Notes under the pieces: model-generated
Told to the model about the DNA's origin: nothing
What the model saw: the letters and a program-made list of their open reading frames with translations, nothing else
Database searches by the model: none
Program-made: the position numbers and the translations under genes
Assembly: GCF_026341125.1 (NCBI RefSeq)
Contig: NZ_JAPEOR010000002.1
Coordinates: 2,113,501 to 2,177,500 of the forward strand
DNA: 64,000 nucleotides
Reading direction: 5' to 3'
DNA from: Streptomyces sp. NBC_01142
Lineage (GTDB): Bacteria > Actinomycetota > Actinomycetes > Streptomycetales > Streptomycetaceae
Part shown: positions 32,058 through 40,876 of the stretch, in pieces
Layout of the letters: each line of letters starts with the position of its first letter
Position numbering within the stretch: the first letter of the stretch is position 1

Positions 32058-33041
32058 ATGGGCAACGGGGGGCCGGAGCCGCTGCGGGAGGACGATCCGC
32101 GGGAGATCGCCGGGTATGTGCTCGAGGCGCGGATCGGCGAGGGCGGCATGGGCACCGTCTTTCTCTCCCGCACCGCCGACGGCCGACCCGTCGCACTGAA
32201 GCTGATCCGCCGCGAACACGCGCAGAGCGAGAGCTTCCGGAAGCGTTTCGCCCGCGAGGTCGAGGCGGCCCGCCGGGTCCAGGGCCACCACCTGGTACCC
32301 GTCGTCGACCATGACGCGGAGGCCGCCCGGCCCTGGCTCGCCACCCGCTACGTACCGGGCCTGCCGCTCGACGACGCACTGCAGCAGTACGGACCCCTGC
32401 CGCTGCCGTGTGTCCTCCAGCTGACCGCCTGCGCCGCGCACGCGCTGGACTCCGTGCACGCCGCCGGGGTCATCCACCGCGACGTCAAACCGGCCAATCT
32501 GCTGCTCACCGCGGAAGGGCCCTGGCTGCTGGACTTCGGCATCGCACGGGCCGTGGGATCCGCCGCGCTGACCACCATCGGCCGGATGGTCGGCACGCCC
32601 AGGTACATGTCTCCGGAGCATGCGCTCGGCAAGCGGCTCACGCCCGCCTCCGATGTCTTCACGCTCGGGCTCGTCGCCGCGGAGGCGGCCACCGGGCGCC
32701 ATCCGTACGGGGAGGGCGGCGGCCTCGTCGTCGCCACCCGGATCGCCGGGACCGACCGCGAGCCCCCGGATCTGAGCGTGTATCCGGCGGCGCTGCACGA
32801 GGTACTGGCGGCCTGCCTCGCCGCACGGCCCGAGGACCGGCCGGCCGCGGCCGAGGTGGCCGAGCTGTGCGGGCGGGCTGCGGGACGTGACGTACGGATC
32901 TTCGGCGGCTGGCTGCCGAAGCCACTGGCCGCGACGGTGTCACGCATCGAGCGCGCCGCGAAGGACCCGAGGTCCTCGGGCTGGCTGAGCAGGACGCGCA
33001 ATCGCCGGACGGGCTCGCAATCGAGCCCGTCCGGCGACTGA
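32058..33041 (+). CDS. Soluble Ser/Thr protein kinase
   Basis: A 327-residue eukaryotic-type kinase from ATG 32058. Motifs in order are the Gly-loop GEGGMGTVF, VALKLIRREH with the catalytic lysine, HRDVKPANLL, LDFGIARA, GTPRYMSPE and a C-lobe ending near residue 285. No membrane helix or sensor domain follows, so it is a short cytosolic kinase. The final codons (RRTGSQSSPSGD) overlap a 15-bp hairpin. It stands between the glycan island and gdh. Its substrate is unknown. Confidence 0.88.
   Translation: MGNGGPEPLREDDPREIAGYVLEARIGEGGMGTVFLSRTADGRPVALKLIRREHAQSESFRKRFAREVEAARRVQGHHLVPVVDHDAEAARPWLATRYVPGLPLDDALQQYGPLPLPCVLQLTACAAHALDSVHAAGVIHRDVKPANLLLTAEGPWLLDFGIARAVGSAALTTIGRMVGTPRYMSPEHALGKRLTPASDVFTLGLVAAEAATGRHPYGEGGGLVVATRIAGTDREPPDLSVYPAALHEVLAACLAARPEDRPAAAEVAELCGRAAGRDVRIFGGWLPKPLAATVSRIERAAKDPRSSGWLSRTRNRRTGSQSSPSGD
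33003..33036. terminator. Terminator hairpin overlapping the end of the kinase gene
   Basis: Perfect 15-bp stem (33003-33017 and 33022-33036) with loop CAAT. The kinase stop codon is at 33039-33041, so the whole stem lies in coding sequence. It sits between convergent kinase and gdh genes and can serve both. Confidence 0.75.
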
Positions 33042-33108
33042 GGGCGAACCGGCTACCGGGCTGCCCCGGTGCCCATGCGTACCGCCGGCCGTGCGTACGC
33101 GCCTACCG

Positions 33109-36100
33109 CTAGCTGTGCGTACGCAGCAGCTGCCGCATCGTCCGCATCGCCACCGACAGATTCGCCAGATCGAACGTGTCCGAGCCCTGGATCTCCTCCA
33201 GCGTCGTCCGCGCCCGGGCCAGGATCGCCGCGTTCTTCTGCTCCCACGCCTGGAACCGCTCCTCTGGCGCCGAAGTGCCGTTCCCCACGGAGAGCACGTC
33301 CGCCGTCAGCGCGGCATGCGCGGCGTACAGGTCCTCGCGGATGGAGGCACGGGCCATGGACTGCCAGCGGTCGGCCCGCGGCAGCTCGATGATCCGGTCC
33401 ATCAGCTGGGTGATCCGCAGCCGGTCCGCGAGGTCGTAGTAGACCTCGGCGACCGCCATCGGCTCCTTCTCCGTACGGTCCGCGATCGCGACGATGTCGA
33501 GCGTCGGGAAGGCGGACGAGAACCCGGCCACCCGCAGGGCGAGGCCCTCGGGAACGCCCGCGTCGCTGAGCTCGTCCAGGATGCCCTGGTACCACTCCAG
33601 GTCCGCGCCGCGCAGCATCTTCGGCAGCTCCGCCCAGACCTGCTCCACACGCTCGGCGAAGAACTCGATGGTCCCGGCGAGCTCCAGCGGCTGCGGCCGG
33701 TTGCCCAGCAGCCATCGCGTACCGCGCTCGACGAGGCGCCGCGAGTGCAGCCGGATGCGGGTCTGGACATCGGCCGCGACCCGGTTGTCGAGGTCCTCCA
33801 CGGCGTCCCACACCGCGTTCAGACCAAAGATCTCGCGGGCCGCGGTCTGCGCCCGCACAACTTCCTCGGTCGACGCCCCGGTCTCCTCCCGCAGCCGGTG
33901 CAGGAAGGTCGAGCCACCGGTGTTCACCGTGTCGTTGACCAGCACTGTCGTGACGATCTCGCGGCGCAGCGCATGCCCGTCGACCGCCTCGGGGAACTTC
34001 TCGCGCAGCGGCTTGGGGAAGTACGCGTGCAGCAGCCGGCGCAGGTACGGGTCGTCCGGCAGGGCCGTCCCGATCAGCTCGTCCGCCACCGTGATCTTGG
34101 TGTAGGCGAGCAGGACGGCCAATTCGGGCTGACTGAGCCCCTTGCCCGCGTTGAGCAGTTCGCGGATCTGGCGGTCGGTCGGCAGGAACTCCAGCGCCCG
34201 GTCCAGATGCCCGGACCGCTCGAGGCGCCGCATGAAGCGCTGGTGGGCGTGGAGCAGCGACGGCGACTGCGCGACGGCGTTCGACAGGGCGGTGTTCTGC
34301 GCGTAGTTGTTGCGCAGCACCAGCGCGCCGACCTCGTCGGTCATCTCGGCGAGCAGCTTGTTGCGCTGCTTGACGGTCATATCGCCGTCCGACACCAGGC
34401 CGTTGAGCAGGATCTTGATGTTCACCTCGTGGTCGGAGGTGTCCACGCCCGCGCTGTTGTCGATGGCGTCGGTGTTGATGTGGCCGCCGTTGCGGTCGAA
34501 CTCGATCCGGCCGAGGTGGGTCAGACCCAGGTTGCCGCCCTCGCCGACCACCTTGACCCGCAGATCCTCGCCGTTGACGCGGATCGCGTCGTTGGCCTTG
34601 TCGCCGACGTCGGCGTTGGACTCGGTGTGGGCCTTGACATACGTACCGATGCCGCCGTTCCACAGCAGGTCCACCGGCGCCTTGAAGATCGCCTGCATCA
34701 GCTCGGCGGGCGTCATCTTGGCGATACCGGCCTCGATGCCGAGGGCCTCACGCATATGCGCGTTGACCGGGATCGACTTGGCGGTACGGGGGTAGATGCC
34801 ACCGCCCGCCGACAGCAGCTCCTTGTTGTAGTCGGCCCAGGAGGAACGGGGCAGCTCGAACAGGCGGCGGCGCTCGGCGTACGAGACTGCTGCGTCCGGC
34901 TTCGGGTCGATGAAGATGTGACGGTGGTCGAAGGCCGCCACGAGCCGGATGTGCTCGCTGAGCAGCATGCCGTTGCCGAACACGTCACCGGACATGTCGC
35001 CGACGCCGACAACCGTGAAGTCCTGGGTCTGGGTGTCGTGGCCGAGCTCGCGGAAGTGCCGCTTGACGGACTCCCACGCACCGCGGGCGGTGATTCCCAT
35101 GCCCTTGTGGTCGTATCCGGCGGAGCCGCCCGACGCGAAGGCGTCCCCGAGCCAGAAGTTGTACGCGACCGCGACCTCGTTGGCGATGTCGGAGAAGGAC
35201 GCGGTGCCCTTGTCGGCGGCGACGACGAGGTAGGTGTCGTCCTCGTCGTGGCGTACGACATCGGCCGGCGGAACGACCTCACCCGCGACCAGGTTGTCGG
35301 TGATGTCGAGCAGTGCGGAGATGAAGATCTTGTAGCAGGCGATGCCCTCGGCGAGCCAGGCGTCACGGTCCACGGACGGGTCCGGGAGCTGCTTGGCGAC
35401 GAAGCCGCCCTTCGCACCCACCGGCACGATCACCGTGTTCTTGACCATCTGTGCCTTGACCAGGCCCAGGATCTCCGTACGGAAGTCCTCACGCCGGTCG
35501 GACCAGCGCAGACCACCGCGCGCGACCTTGCCGAAGCGCAGGTGCACACCCTCGACGCGCGGGGAGTAGACCCAGATCTCGTACGCCGGGCGGGGCGCCG
35601 GCAGATCCGGGATGGCCTGCGGGTCGAACTTCATCGACACATAGCTGTGCTGGGTGCCGCTCGCTGCTTCCTGGCCTCCGTTCCCGCTGCCCTCGCCGGA
35701 GCTCTGGAAGAAGTTGGTCCGCAGCGTCGCCTTGATCACGGTGAGGAAGGAGCGCAGGATCCGGTCCTCGTCCAGGCTCGCGACCTGGTCGAGCGCGCCG
35801 TCCAGCTCCTCCAGCAGACCGTCGGTCAGCTCGGTGCCCGCGCGCTGGCGGCCCGGCGACATCCTGGCCTCGAAGAGCGAGACCAGCAGCCGGGTGGTGT
35901 GGACGTTGGTACGGAGGGTGTCCTCCATGTAGTCCTGGCTGAAGGTCGAACCGGCCTGGCGCAGGTACTTGGCGTATGCGCGCAGCACCATCGCCTGCCG
36001 CCAGCTCAGGCCGGCGCCCAGGACGAGGGAGTTGAAGCCGTCGTTCTCCGCCTCGCCGGTCCACACGGCGGCGAACGCGTCCTGGAAACGCCCGCGGGCG

Positions 36101-38079
36101 TCGTCGGCGAGGTAGTCGCCGTTGCCCGTGGCCAGCGGCATGCGCAGGCCGAAGTCGTAGATCCAGGCGGTCGTACGGTCCGAGCAGCGCAGCTCGTACG
36201 GACGCTCGTCGACGACCTCGCAGCCGAGCCGCTGCAGCACCGGCAGGACGGCGGACAGCGAGACCTGCTCACCGGCGCGGTAGATCTTGAAGCGGCGCTC
36301 GCCGGGGGCGGCGCCGACCGGCTCGTACAGGGAGAGCGCGAAGTCCTTGCCGGAGCGGGCCAGCTGCTCCAGGCGGACCAGGTCGGCGACGGCGGCGCGC
36401 GGCGAGTGGTCGGCCTTGTAGCCCTCGGGGAAGGCGTTGCCGTAACGGCGCAGCAGCTCGGCCGCGCGCTCCTCGCCGCACTCGGCGTTCAGCGCCTCGC
36501 CGAAGCCGTCGGCCCAGGAACGGGCGGCCTCGACCAGCCGCGCCTCGATGCGGTCCTTGTCGGCGTCGGTGAGGTCGGGGAGCTCGGTGCCGGGCTGGAC
36601 GCGGATGACGAAGTGCAGCCTGGACAGCACCGATTCGGTGTGCAGGGCGGTGAAGTCGACCGGCGGACGGCCGCTCAGCTCCTCCAGCAGGATGTCGGTG
36701 AGGCGCAGCCGTACGTCAGTGGTGAAGCGGTCGCGCGGCAGGTAGACGAGGGCGGAGTAGTAGCGCCCGTACTCGTCCTGGCGCAGGTACAGCCGCAGCC
36801 TGCGGCGCTCCTGGAGGTAGAGGACGGACGTGACGATGGAGCGCAGCTGGTCGACCGGGGTCTGGAACAGCTCGTCGCGCGGGTAGGTCTCCAGGATCTG
36901 CAGCAGGTCGCGGCCGTCGTGGCTGTTGGGCGCGAAGCCCGCACCTTCGAGGACCTCCTGGACCTTGCGGCGGATGACCGGGACGCGGCGCACGGACTCG
37001 GTGTACGCGGCGGAGGAGAACAGCCCCAGGAAGCGGCGCTCGCCGATCACATTGCCCGCGGCGTCGAACTTCTTCACCCCGATGTAGTCGAGGTAGGAGG
37101 GCCGGTGCACGGTCGAGCGGCTGTTGGCCTTGGTCAGGACGAGCAGCTTGTGCTCGCGGGCCTTGGCACGGGCGTCGGCGGGCAGCCGGCTGAAGGACGG
37201 GCTGACCGGGTGGGTCTCGTCCTCGCTGTGCTGGGGGTCGGAGCGCAGAATGCCCAGCCCGGTTCCGGGGACGGCGGCCAGCGCGTCGTTCTCGGTGAGC
37301 TCGTACTCGCGGTATCCGAGGAAGGTGAAGTGGTCGGCGGAGAGCCAGCGCAGCAGCTCACGCGCCTCGTCGACCTCCTGGTCGCGCAGATCGTCGGCGG
37401 TCGGCTCGCTCGGCAGTTCCTCGGAGATGCGCAGCGCGCAGTCGCGCATCTTCTCCCAGTCCTCGACGGCCTCACGTACGTCGGAGAGGACCCGCAGCAG
37501 ATCGGCGGTGATCTGCTTCAGATCGGCGCGGTCGGTCTCGCGGTCGATCTCGACATGGATCCAGGACTCGACGAGCGCGTCGTGCGGCATCCCCGTGCGG
37601 GCCACCTCGGTGGGCAGCACCTCGATGAGCTTGCCGGTCACATCACGGCGCACGGTGACCTGCGGGTGGATCACGACATGGATGCCGCGGCCCTGGCGGG
37701 AGAGCTCATTGGTGACCGAGTCGACAAGGAAGGGCATGTCGTCGGTGACGACCTCGACGACGGAGTGGCTGCAGGTCCACCCGTTCTCTTCCACGCTCGG
37801 GGTGTGGACCCGCACATTGGCCGTCCCCTGGGGACGCTTCTCCGCGAGCCGGTAATGGGAAAGCGCGGCGCCGAAAACATCGACCGGGTCGCGGTCGGCG
37901 AGGTCCTCCGGCGCGGTGTGCAGGTAGTAGCGCTGGAGGTAGTTGAGCAGGGTGTCCCGGTCGGGTCGCTCCCCTGGCTCGGCCGCAGTCGGAAGGTTCC
38001 CCCCGACCGGGCTGTTCTCAGCTACCCGGGCAGCCCGTGCGAGCAGCTCGGCCTTGGCTTCGTCCAGCTTGGTCTGCAT
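33109..38079 (-). CDS. gdh: NAD-dependent glutamate dehydrogenase, large (180-kDa) type
   Basis: A 1656-residue catabolic enzyme converting glutamate and NAD+ to 2-oxoglutarate, ammonia and NADH. It belongs to the large class first described in S. clavuligerus. The N-terminal third carries ACT-like regulatory regions. The catalytic core follows with GGLRWSDRREDFRTEILGL, the lysine-bearing VPVGAKGGFVAKQ and a dinucleotide-binding region around VVGVGDMSGDVFGNGML. Its length equals the family norm and no break is visible. It is a single-gene unit. The 312-bp upstream region before the IS has a 12-bp palindrome. The long opposite-strand frame over this gene is a GC-rich shadow. Confidence 0.95.
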   Translation of the reverse strand: MQTKLDEAKAELLARAARVAENSPVGGNLPTAAEPGERPDRDTLLNYLQRYYLHTAPEDLADRDPVDVFGAALSHYRLAEKRPQGTANVRVHTPSVEENGWTCSHSVVEVVTDDMPFLVDSVTNELSRQGRGIHVVIHPQVTVRRDVTGKLIEVLPTEVARTGMPHDALVESWIHVEIDRETDRADLKQITADLLRVLSDVREAVEDWEKMRDCALRISEELPSEPTADDLRDQEVDEARELLRWLSADHFTFLGYREYELTENDALAAVPGTGLGILRSDPQHSEDETHPVSPSFSRLPADARAKAREHKLLVLTKANSRSTVHRPSYLDYIGVKKFDAAGNVIGERRFLGLFSSAAYTESVRRVPVIRRKVQEVLEGAGFAPNSHDGRDLLQILETYPRDELFQTPVDQLRSIVTSVLYLQERRRLRLYLRQDEYGRYYSALVYLPRDRFTTDVRLRLTDILLEELSGRPPVDFTALHTESVLSRLHFVIRVQPGTELPDLTDADKDRIEARLVEAARSWADGFGEALNAECGEERAAELLRRYGNAFPEGYKADHSPRAAVADLVRLEQLARSGKDFALSLYEPVGAAPGERRFKIYRAGEQVSLSAVLPVLQRLGCEVVDERPYELRCSDRTTAWIYDFGLRMPLATGNGDYLADDARGRFQDAFAAVWTGEAENDGFNSLVLGAGLSWRQAMVLRAYAKYLRQAGSTFSQDYMEDTLRTNVHTTRLLVSLFEARMSPGRQRAGTELTDGLLEELDGALDQVASLDEDRILRSFLTVIKATLRTNFFQSSGEGSGNGGQEAASGTQHSYVSMKFDPQAIPDLPAPRPAYEIWVYSPRVEGVHLRFGKVARGGLRWSDRREDFRTEILGLVKAQMVKNTVIVPVGAKGGFVAKQLPDPSVDRDAWLAEGIACYKIFISALLDITDNLVAGEVVPPADVVRHDEDDTYLVVAADKGTASFSDIANEVAVAYNFWLGDAFASGGSAGYDHKGMGITARGAWESVKRHFRELGHDTQTQDFTVVGVGDMSGDVFGNGMLLSEHIRLVAAFDHRHIFIDPKPDAAVSYAERRRLFELPRSSWADYNKELLSAGGGIYPRTAKSIPVNAHMREALGIEAGIAKMTPAELMQAIFKAPVDLLWNGGIGTYVKAHTESNADVGDKANDAIRVNGEDLRVKVVGEGGNLGLTHLGRIEFDRNGGHINTDAIDNSAGVDTSDHEVNIKILLNGLVSDGDMTVKQRNKLLAEMTDEVGALVLRNNYAQNTALSNAVAQSPSLLHAHQRFMRRLERSGHLDRALEFLPTDRQIRELLNAGKGLSQPELAVLLAYTKITVADELIGTALPDDPYLRRLLHAYFPKPLREKFPEAVDGHALRREIVTTVLVNDTVNTGGSTFLHRLREETGASTEEVVRAQTAAREIFGLNAVWDAVEDLDNRVAADVQTRIRLHSRRLVERGTRWLLGNRPQPLELAGTIEFFAERVEQVWAELPKMLRGADLEWYQGILDELSDAGVPEGLALRVAGFSSAFPTLDIVAIADRTEKEPMAVAEVYYDLADRLRITQLMDRIIELPRADRWQSMARASIREDLYAAHAALTADVLSVGNGTSAPEERFQAWEQKNAAILARARTTLEEIQGSDTFDLANLSVAMRTMRQLLRTHS

Positions 38080-38391
38080 GTCCTCTGGCTCCTGTCGCGC
38101 GCCGTTGCGTGACGTAGGTGAAAGAAGCGGCGCAACGCCTCGACGCGGGGTGTCCGGTCGGAGTCGACGTTATGCCGCGGTGAGAGATGTCCGAGCCGTA
38201 ATTGGCCAATTTTGGCGGCCGGGCCGGAATGAGGCGATCATCGATCGCCCGGGCGCGGTGGCGCTCCGGGCGCAGGCCGGGGGCTTCGCTGCCCCCACGG
38301 CATATCGCGCTGATCACGGGTCAAGGCTATCGTCCCGCCCCGTTACTTTCTTCGTGGCCCTGAAACGGGGCTCCTGGCCTCCGGGCCCGGC
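38080..38391. promoter_or_regulatory. gdh upstream region up to the insertion sequence
   Basis: This 312-bp stretch must contain the gdh promoter. Visible elements are the perfect 12-bp palindrome AATTGGCCAATT at 38200-38211 in an AT-rich patch, the inverted repeat GGCGATC/GATCGCC near 38233-38250, and a GGGGGC/GCCCCC hairpin near 38279-38296. No clear GlnR-type site or -35/-10 pair was recognised. The IS110 element begins at its far end and may have separated part of the original regulatory region. Confidence 0.5.
38200..38211. promoter_or_regulatory. 12-bp palindrome upstream of gdh
   Basis: AATTGGCCAATT, a perfect palindrome 121 bp upstream of the gdh start. A candidate operator; the cognate regulator is unknown. 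Confidence 0.4.
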
Positions 38392-38599
38392 ATGACTGTT
38401 GCCCCCTGTCGAAGCGATGACCTGGGGGGTGGTGTCACCGGGTCCGGGGCACCGTCTGACCGCTGATGAGAGGCCCGACCGTCACCCGGCCGAGCGCAAC
38501 GCCCGGCCGTTGAAGGGTGGCAGGTCTGCGTAACGTGGATGCGCGCGCTCGGTGCCGGTGGGTGAGGCCGGGACGGAACGACCACCCTCGGGGGGTGCG
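38392..38599 (+). ncRNA. Candidate bridge RNA region of the IS110 element
   Basis: IS110-group elements encode a structured bridge RNA in the left end upstream of the recombinase, with loops that pair to target and donor DNA. The roughly 200-nt left end here has the right size and position and several GC hairpins. The 11 nt at 38588-38598 (TCGGGGGGTGC) are exactly complementary to 39838-39848 at the right end, which could be donor pairing or chance. Transcript limits are not visible. Confidence 0.35.
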
Positions 38600-39808
38600 G
38601 TGCTCGACACCGGTGAAATCGCGGTCTTCCTCGGCCTGGACGTCGGCAAGGGCGACCACCACGGCCACGGCCTGACAGCGGGCGGCAAGACCGTCTACGA
38701 CAAGCGGCTGCCCAACAGCGAGCCGAAACTGCGGGCCGTGTTCGACAAGCTCACGGCCAGGTTCGGCCGCGTGCTGGTCATCGTGGACCAGCCCGCATCG
38801 ATCGGCGCCCTGCCGCTCGCGGTGGCCCGGGACGCCGGCTGCCACGTGGCCTACCTGCCAGGGCTGGCGATGCGGCGGATCGCCGATTTGTATCCCGGTG
38901 AGGCCAAGACCGATGCCCGCGACGCGCACGTGATCGCGGACGCCGCCCGCACCATGCCTCACACCCTGCGGGCCCTGGAACTGGCCGACGAGACCGCGGC
39001 CCAGCTTACCGTCCTGACCGGCTTCGACCAGGACCTCGCCGCCGAGGCTACCCGCACCAGCAACCGGCTCCGCGGCCTGCTCACCCAGTTCCACCCGAGC
39101 CTGGAGCGAGTACTGGGGCCCCGCCTGGACCACCAGGCTGTGACGCACCTGCTGGAACGCTTCGGCTCGCCCGCCGCCCTGCGTAAGGCCGGACGCCGCA
39201 GGCTCGTGAACCTGATACGGCCCAAGGCCCCGCGCATGGCCGAACGCCTGGTGGACGACATCTTCGACGCGCTCGACGAACAGACCGTCGTGGTCCCGGG
39301 CACCGGCACCCTGGACGTGGTCGTGCCCTCGCTGGCCCGCTCGCTGGCCGCCGTCCACGAACAACGACGCGCTCTGGAAGCCCAGATCGGCGAGCTGCTT
39401 GAGTCGCACCCTCTTTCCCAGGTCCTGACCTCGATGCCCGGAGTCGGTGTCAGGACCGCCGCCACCTTGCTGGTCACCATCGGCGACGGCACCTCGTTCC
39501 CCACTGCCGCCCACCTTGCCTCCTACGCCGGCCTCGCCCCGGCAACGAGGTCCTCCGGATCCTCCATCCACGGCGAACACGCCCCCAGAACAGGCAACCG
39601 GCTCCTGAAACGGGCCATGTTCCTCTCCGCGTTCGCCGCCCTGCACGACCCCGCCTCCCGCACCTACTACGAACGGCAAAGAGCCCGCGGCAAGACCCAC
39701 ACACAGGCCTTGCTCCGCCTCGCCCGCCACCGCATCAGCGTGCTGTTCGCCATGCTCCGCGACGGCACCTTCTACGAATCCCGCACCCCCGAGACAGCCA
39801 CCGCATGA
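38600..39808 (+). CDS. IS110-family transposase (bridge-RNA-guided recombinase)
   Basis: A 402-residue recombinase from GTG 38600. The N-terminal DEDD/RuvC-like domain shows FLGLDVGKGDHH, IVDQPASIG and the KTDARDAHVIADAAR motif. The C-terminal domain has the helix-hairpin-helix SMPGVGVRTAATLL followed by ASYAGLAPATRSSGSS with the catalytic serine region, and GNRLLKRAMF. The gene is uninterrupted, so the element may be active. A GTG 48 nt further upstream would add 16 residues of poor quality; GTG 38600 puts the conserved part at the start. Its left flank is the likely bridge RNA. Confidence 0.92.
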   Translation: MLDTGEIAVFLGLDVGKGDHHGHGLTAGGKTVYDKRLPNSEPKLRAVFDKLTARFGRVLVIVDQPASIGALPLAVARDAGCHVAYLPGLAMRRIADLYPGEAKTDARDAHVIADAARTMPHTLRALELADETAAQLTVLTGFDQDLAAEATRTSNRLRGLLTQFHPSLERVLGPRLDHQAVTHLLERFGSPAALRKAGRRRLVNLIRPKAPRMAERLVDDIFDALDEQTVVVPGTGTLDVVVPSLARSLAAVHEQRRALEAQIGELLESHPLSQVLTSMPGVGVRTAATLLVTIGDGTSFPTAAHLASYAGLAPATRSSGSSIHGEHAPRTGNRLLKRAMFLSAFAALHDPASRTYYERQRARGKTHTQALLRLARHRISVLFAMLRDGTFYESRTPETATA

Positions 39809-39948
39809 CCTGCTCAGGCTTGACGAAGGACATAGAGGCACCCCCCGACCCGTCATGAGCTGTATGTGTACAAAAGCAGGGCCCGAAGTTTGACAGTCTG
39901 GACAGCGACACAGGCCCTCTTGGCAAACAGCTTCCGGCGGTGCAGGTT

Positions 39949-39972
39949 GACGGTGACGACATGGTCACCGTC
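39949..39972. promoter_or_regulatory. 9-bp inverted repeat upstream of the PfpI-like gene
   Basis: GACGGTGAC and GTCACCGTC flank a 6-nt spacer, 40 nt before the start at 40012. A TTGACA hexamer at 39890-39895 lies upstream, but no good -10 was found at the right distance. A candidate operator. Confidence 0.4.
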
Positions 39973-40011
39973 AGCACGGACATCGCCGAGAGCCTGACAC
40001 CGGGAGCAGTC

Positions 40012-40578
40012 ATGACAGCGAAGATCCTGATCGTCACCGGCGACGCCGCCGAGTCCCTCGAGGTTCTCTACCCGTACCAGCGGCTGCGGGAGGAGGGCTA
40101 CGAGGTCCATATCGCGGCCCCCGCCCGCAAGAAGCTTCAGTTCGTCGTGCACGACTTCGAGCCGGGCTTCGACACATACACCGAGAAGCCGGGCTACACC
40201 TGGCCCGCGGACCTGGGCTTCTCGGAAGTCGACCCGGGCCAGTACATCGCCCTGGTGGTCCCGGGCGGCCGCGCCCCGGAGTACCTGCGCAACGACGCGG
40301 AGCTGCGCAAGATCCTCAAGTCCTTCTTCGACGCCGACAAGCCGGTGGCGCAGATCTGTCACGGCCCGCTGCTGACGGCGGCGATCGGTGGCCTCGAGGG
40401 CCGCCGGGTCACCGCCTACCCCGCACTGGAGATGGACATGCAGGCGGCCGGAGCGAGCTTCCAGGACGCGGAGGCGGTGGTGGACGGCACCCTGGTCTCG
40501 GCCCGCGCCTGGCCGGACCACTCGGCATGGATGCGAGAGTTCCTCAAGGTGCTGCGCGAAAAGGCCCCGGTGACCTGA
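40012..40578 (+). CDS. DJ-1/PfpI-family protein
   Basis: A 188-residue class-I glutamine-amidotransferase-like protein. The start MTAKILIVTGDAAESLEVLYP is typical. The nucleophile Cys116 lies in AQICHGPLL, preceded by VVPGGRAPEYLR. Members act as proteases, deglycases or chaperones in stress, and the exact reaction cannot be read off. A longer frame begins at 39940, but the homology starts at ATG 40012, preceded by CGGGAGC. The IS110 element lies directly upstream, so its native promoter may have been displaced. Confidence 0.88.
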   Translation: MTAKILIVTGDAAESLEVLYPYQRLREEGYEVHIAAPARKKLQFVVHDFEPGFDTYTEKPGYTWPADLGFSEVDPGQYIALVVPGGRAPEYLRNDAELRKILKSFFDADKPVAQICHGPLLTAAIGGLEGRRVTAYPALEMDMQAAGASFQDAEAVVDGTLVSARAWPDHSAWMREFLKVLREKAPVT

Positions 40579-40876
40579 GAAGGCCCGCCGGAACCCGGTG
40601 ACCTGAGGCACGCCCCCGGGCCCGGGGCCTGTGCGGGGCCCGGGGCCTGTGCGGGGCGGAGCCCCTACAGGAAGGGGGTGGGAGGGGCGCGGCGCCAGGC
40701 GTACGGGGCGAAGGCGCGAAGGCTCTCGTCAGGAGGCAGGCCCGACGGGGCCGGGACGGAGCCCCGGTCTTCCCGCGGGCCGCATGCCGAGGGAGCCCTG
40801 CGCCGGCGGCCCGGTTCCGGGTAGGAGCGGAGTCGGGAGCAGGCCCGCCGCAGGCGCAGGCCCCCGCACCGCCCCC
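40579..40876. other. GC-rich gap with 18-bp direct repeat
   Basis: This 298-bp gap between the PfpI-like gene and the convergent HAD gene has no convincing gene. It contains a tandem copy of GGGCCCGGGGCCTGTGCG around 40618-40655, which can fold into strong hairpins, and a terminator role for both neighbours is possible. Confidence 0.5.

Larger units (their letters stand above)
38392..39856 (+). mobile_element. IS110-family insertion sequence (ends approximate)
   Basis: An element of about 1.46 kb with one transposase gene and a left non-coding end of about 200 bp. The right end carries CATAGAGGCACC shortly after the transposase stop, a sequence that resembles IS110 right ends in actinobacteria from memory. 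The left end is placed near TGACTGTTGCCCCC (38393). IS110 elements lack terminal inverted repeats and make no target duplication, so exact ends cannot be fixed without an empty site. The element separates gdh from the PfpI-like gene. Confidence 0.75.

Noticed and set aside
33091..38112. 1673-residue plus-strand open frame opposite gdh
   Set aside because: Opposes a complete, well-conserved gdh. High GC keeps the antisense frame open, and its translation has no recognisable domain.
38552..38600. Upstream start for the IS110 transposase
   Set aside because: The extra 16 residues are not part of the conserved transposase start; GTG 38600 brings LDTGEIAVFLGLDVGK to the N terminus.
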